Source of the DNA: Chrysemys picta bellii
Taxonomy: Eukaryota; Chordata; Testudines; Emydidae
Direction of reading: 5' to 3'
Assembly: GCF_011386835.1 (NCBI RefSeq)
Contig: NC_088796.1
Span: 86,883,968 to 86,947,967 of the forward strand
Length of the DNA: 64,000 nucleotides
Within the stretch, counting starts at the first letter, position 1. Every line of letters begins with the position of its first letter. Below, one piece after another: positions 60,621 through 64,000 of the stretch. The notes under the pieces were generated by a model. The model was not told the DNA's origin. It worked only from the letters and a program-made list of their open reading frames with translations, and did not search any database. The translations under genes and the position numbers were made by a program.

Positions 60621-61017
60621 ACAAGAGAAATAAGGAAAGGTACACCATTGTACCAGAAAAACGAGGCAAAAAGCAGATTGGTAAAGTTTAGTCATGGTGG
60701 GAAGCAGGAGGGGGAAGATGTACAGCATGCTTTTAGCTAGGATATAAAATGTGGGGGGAAGGGGAGGCTTATTTTAGAGCAAATCTTCTGTGTGCTGAGA
60801 GAAACAGCTTCCTGGAGGGAGAGGTATGGAATAAAAAAAAAAAAAATGTAGAGCTGGCAGAGACCAGTGGCACATCAGCCCAAGCTTCTCTTCTCATGGC
60901 ATTCAGCTCAGTCCTGGGCAGCCCTGCTGGGTGTGTCCTTGCAGCATGTGGTCTTATTGTGAGAGGGGGAATATGCAGGTGAGGCAGAAGAGAGCAAACT
61001 GCCTGAAACAAAAACAA

Positions 61018-61025
61018 AAGAGCGA

Positions 61026-61056
<31 letters not shown>

Positions 61057-61067
61057 CGCGCGCACGA
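61018..61067. repeat. (GC)n-(GA)n-(GC)n simple repeat
   Basis: A run of alternating CG, then alternating GA, then CG again. Such tracts can form Z-DNA and triplex structures. Confidence 0.9.
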
Positions 61068-62439
61068 ATGACTGGGGCAGGGCATAACACTTGGAGGCAC
61101 AGGATGAGACACAGTCACCTATCCAAAAAGGAGTTCCAAACTGTTCTATCAGCACTATCTTGTGACACCTTCAAATGAGGCACACATTCGCACCAAGTTT
61201 GCAGAGCTTGCTGTTACAATACTTCCCTATCTCACGGGTAAGGCAGATTAAATGTTCTGAAACCACAACATCCTAAGAATTTTAAATTAAATGCACTAGC
61301 CATTTGGACATGATGCCTTTCACCATCTCCGACTATCCAGACAACCATCATCCACACCTTTGTTACCTTTATCCATGACTACCATTACGGACTGTAGAGC
61401 TACTGCTGAAGTCCACCTGGGAGATCCAATTAGTGCAGAACACAGATTGCAACCATCAGCTTGTTCATAGCAAACATGAACATCTAGCATTTATGTACAC
61501 TGGCTCAGTTTGTTTCAAGGTGATGATTTTTAAGCCCCAAATGATTTGGGGTGCAGTTACCTCCCTACCTCTTAAGATTGGCTGGGAAACATTTGTTGCC
61601 AAAACCTACATTTGAATACTTTGTCACTAGCTCTAATCTTGTTTAGACCAGTAAAAAAGACTGTGCATTCTGCAGAGTGACTCCTGATTTACACTTTTAT
61701 GTGAAAGAAGAATCAGGCCTTCCATGTCTAGTGGCAGGACTTTTTCAGCTGAAGGCCTTGATCTTTGAAATTCTCTCCCCTTGGTAGTCTATCAGAGCCC
61801 AAATGTAGTAGCCTTTAGACTACAAAGCAGGACATGAATATTTTATTCAATTGGCAGAGCAACAGCGCTACAGAAATTAGTAAAATAATAATTCACTGTC
61901 CACTGATCTATTTAGATAGCATGAAAAGAATCAAGTATGGATAGACATTCTTGGTAGCTTTATGGCCCCTTTGACAAAATTCCAAAGATATGTTAAAATC
62001 CAATTTACATGGAGTGAGTTTTCAATAAAATTTGCATTGAGGTAAGGAGAAAAGCAGAAAACTGAGTTGTTCAGAAAGACTTCAAATACGAGATTCAAAA
62101 GAAGCTAGGGGCAAACATTTACCATCCCTTTGTCTCTAAGGTCAGGCCTTCGAATCAGAGTTTACGCATATCCAGGCTGCCTCAGACAATGCTTTAATGC
62201 TAGTACCAGGATAAAAGTTATAAGCAGAGTGCAGCATATATATCTGCATATATGCTTGCTAAACTTGTAATCCCACTTTTGAATAAATTAGTTAGCACCA
62301 ATCAGTTAAATCCTAGCAAGAATAAATCACTAGTTTCATGTTTATTTCCTTTCTCCCACTTGCAATCTATCTTGGATATGACATGGGGGGGGGGGGGGAA
62401 GAGGCCAGAGAAGTGGAGTGGTTTCCACCCTCAACTGAA
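61068..62439. other. Intergenic, nothing recognised
   Basis: No gene or clear repeat. A G run of 12 bases is at 62386-62397. Confidence 0.4.
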
Positions 62440-62559
62440 TCAAAGGCCACCCCCTAGCACACAATATACTCCATAACAAATACATTGGTCATAAACAAGC
62501 AAACCCCTCGCACTTACACTGTTATTTGCAGGGGAAGGGAGAATTGCAAACAGCTGTCT

Positions 62560-63060
62560 CTTGCATAGCTGTGGTCCAGCTCCAATGCCACTTCTCTCTA
62601 TTCTGTTCAGCAGGCCCTTCCCCAAACAGATTGATGAACTCCAGGCCAAGGCCATCCTCCAGTGAGTCCCTCTGGCCATGTGGTCTGTTACAGTTCCTCT
62701 ACTCCCCCTGCCACAAGGGTTTCCTCTGTCTCTATTAGTCCTTTTACCCCCAGTATAAAAATCAGACTGCTCTGCCTCAAAAGCCCATCAAACATGGCAG
62801 TAGGATCCATGTTCAGGGTGGTGCTGAGAAGTTGGTCAAACTCCTCATAGTCGGGACAGGTTGACAGAGAGTTTCCAGGCCTGACTTCAGTGTCTTTTGC
62901 CTTGTGGTACACACCCTACAGGTTTTCTACTCTATACCTGCACTTAATTGTTATGCAAGACCTTGGTGTGCCTCTGCCCATCTAGCAGTACACTGTTTTG
63001 AGGAGCTCCTGGATGAAGTCTCTATTCCAGAGCTGTTTGAATGAGATGACCTGTGCAGAG
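62560..63060 (-). pseudogene. Myb/SANT-like gene remnant, third Harbinger-type family
   Basis: On the minus strand the frame reads (with stops) IKCRYRVENL, then GVYHKAKDTEVRPGNSLSTC, PDYEEFDQLLSTTLNMDP and LGVKGLIETEETLVAGGVEE. It follows the pattern of the Myb gene at 49820 (QCRIKVKELRSAY.KARDANGRSG...CRFYKELDAIF). The N-terminal Myb helices are decayed and no transposase or TIRs were found nearby. Confidence 0.55.
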
Positions 63061-64000
63061 ATGGAGCAAGCTATGTGGAACAAGGGATTTGAACACCAAT
63101 CAGGTGTATATAAATGGGTAAGTGGCTTCCAGTGCCTAGAAGGTGAGTAGGTAGAAGAGCAGGAAATACAGCCTCTGGGGAATTCTGGGAAGGCACTGGA
63201 GGACTATCTCAACCCAAGCACTGTAACTCAGGCTTTAGCTGCATCCATATTGCAAAACGGGCAGGTTAAAGTCCTCCAGAAAGCAAAACCCAGGATCTAA
63301 CCTATAACTCCATCTGGGTAAGCAAATCCAGGTTCAAATATACATAAACCAGAGTAAAAGTTTGTGTGTGGACAGTAGGGGAAAATAGAGGGTTGGGCTG
63401 AAATCCAGGTGAGAGCAAGAGTTAACTCTGTGGTGAAGACTCTAAAGAGAGGGAGCATCATTAGAACATGATGCTCACTACTTCTCTGAAGGAAAGACAA
63501 CTTTCCCCACTGAGTTTTGAGAGTTGAACTTTGTTTTGTTAGTTATGGTTAAACCAATACTCCAATTTGGCACAATTCATTTTTAGATTAAGTTTTAAAT
63601 GCCTCTTTCTCCTAAACAATTCTAACTTCTGGAGAATGTGTCAAAGTTAATTTACCTTCTGCCTGACACAAGGTTTTGCTTCCATCACACAGGACTTCAC
63701 GATTCCTGATCAGGAATTAAAATCTCAGATAGCCAGCACCTATGATGGGCTATAAACCCCAGGAGGCGCATAGATTACTGCCTTTTATGAGAGGGTACTA
63801 AGCTACTCTACTAAAAATCTTCAAAACAAGACAACAACAACAAAAACACATGTAAAAAAAGACACTCAAGGAAAGTATTTGTAAGATAGTTTATTTTTCC
63901 TACAGAAAAGTTAAGTTGTTTACTATAGCACAGCACAGGGCATATTTGCTACCAAGAGTTTTCTTGTTCTTCATGGGTTTTGTAAAAAAATAGATTACAA
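63061..64000. other. Intergenic, nothing recognised
   Basis: No gene or repeat that I can support up to the window end. Confidence 0.4.

Overview
This is a vertebrate nuclear window, most likely from a turtle (Testudines), judged from its repeats rather than from any species match. It holds CR1 LINE fragments, MIR-type SINEs, many 5'-truncated Penelope-like tails, Harbinger-type DNA transposons carrying a Myb/SANT gene and a HARBI1-like transposase, and several families of short terminal-inverted-repeat (TIR) elements with intact target-site duplications. A crocodilian or another sauropsid is possible but less likely. No prokaryotic features, operons, CRISPR arrays or tRNA genes were seen.

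Two host genes can be read, both on the + strand. The first is an EGF-CFC gene, called TDGF1 (Cripto). Four exons join in frame: 408-554 (pro-region), 4870-4984 (EGF), 5087-5196 (CFC) and 7417-7544 (hydrophobic GPI-anchor signal and stop). The signal-peptide exon or exons lie upstream of the window. The second is a two-exon gene for a roughly 92-residue FAM240-family protein at 42599-44948. In human, FAM240A lies near TDGF1 on 3p21.31, so the pair looks like conserved synteny and supports naming the first gene TDGF1 rather than CFC1.

Layout: 1-7.5 kb is TDGF1, with introns full of transposons. 8-10.4 kb holds a Penelope fragment with a GIY-YIG nuclease remnant, a 41-bp-arm palindrome made of two opposed Penelope tails, and a TA-flanked TIR element. 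10.4-42 kb is intergenic, with MIRs, CR1s, Penelope tails, small TIR elements and several short hAT-type elements with perfect 8-bp target duplications. 42.6-45 kb is the FAM240 gene. 46-49 kb holds more short TIR elements. 49.4-53.8 kb is a nearly complete but inactivated Harbinger transposon (4.39 kb). Its Myb/SANT gene (+) and transposase gene (-) converge, and the Myb exon is split by a hAT element. 54.3-58.6 kb holds two more members of a related, older Harbinger family, one of them split by a TA-flanked element. 60-63 kb has a CR1 fragment and another Myb/SANT remnant.

The most interesting signal is a short reading frame antisense to the intron of the Harbinger Myb gene. It starts after the same splice-acceptor-like sequence in two diverged Harbinger copies (50409-50711 and about 56913-57218) and keeps the same order of conserved residues. 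It may be a third Harbinger protein. A second signal is an internal hairpin in two related short elements, with different but perfectly paired stems around the same 7-base loop.
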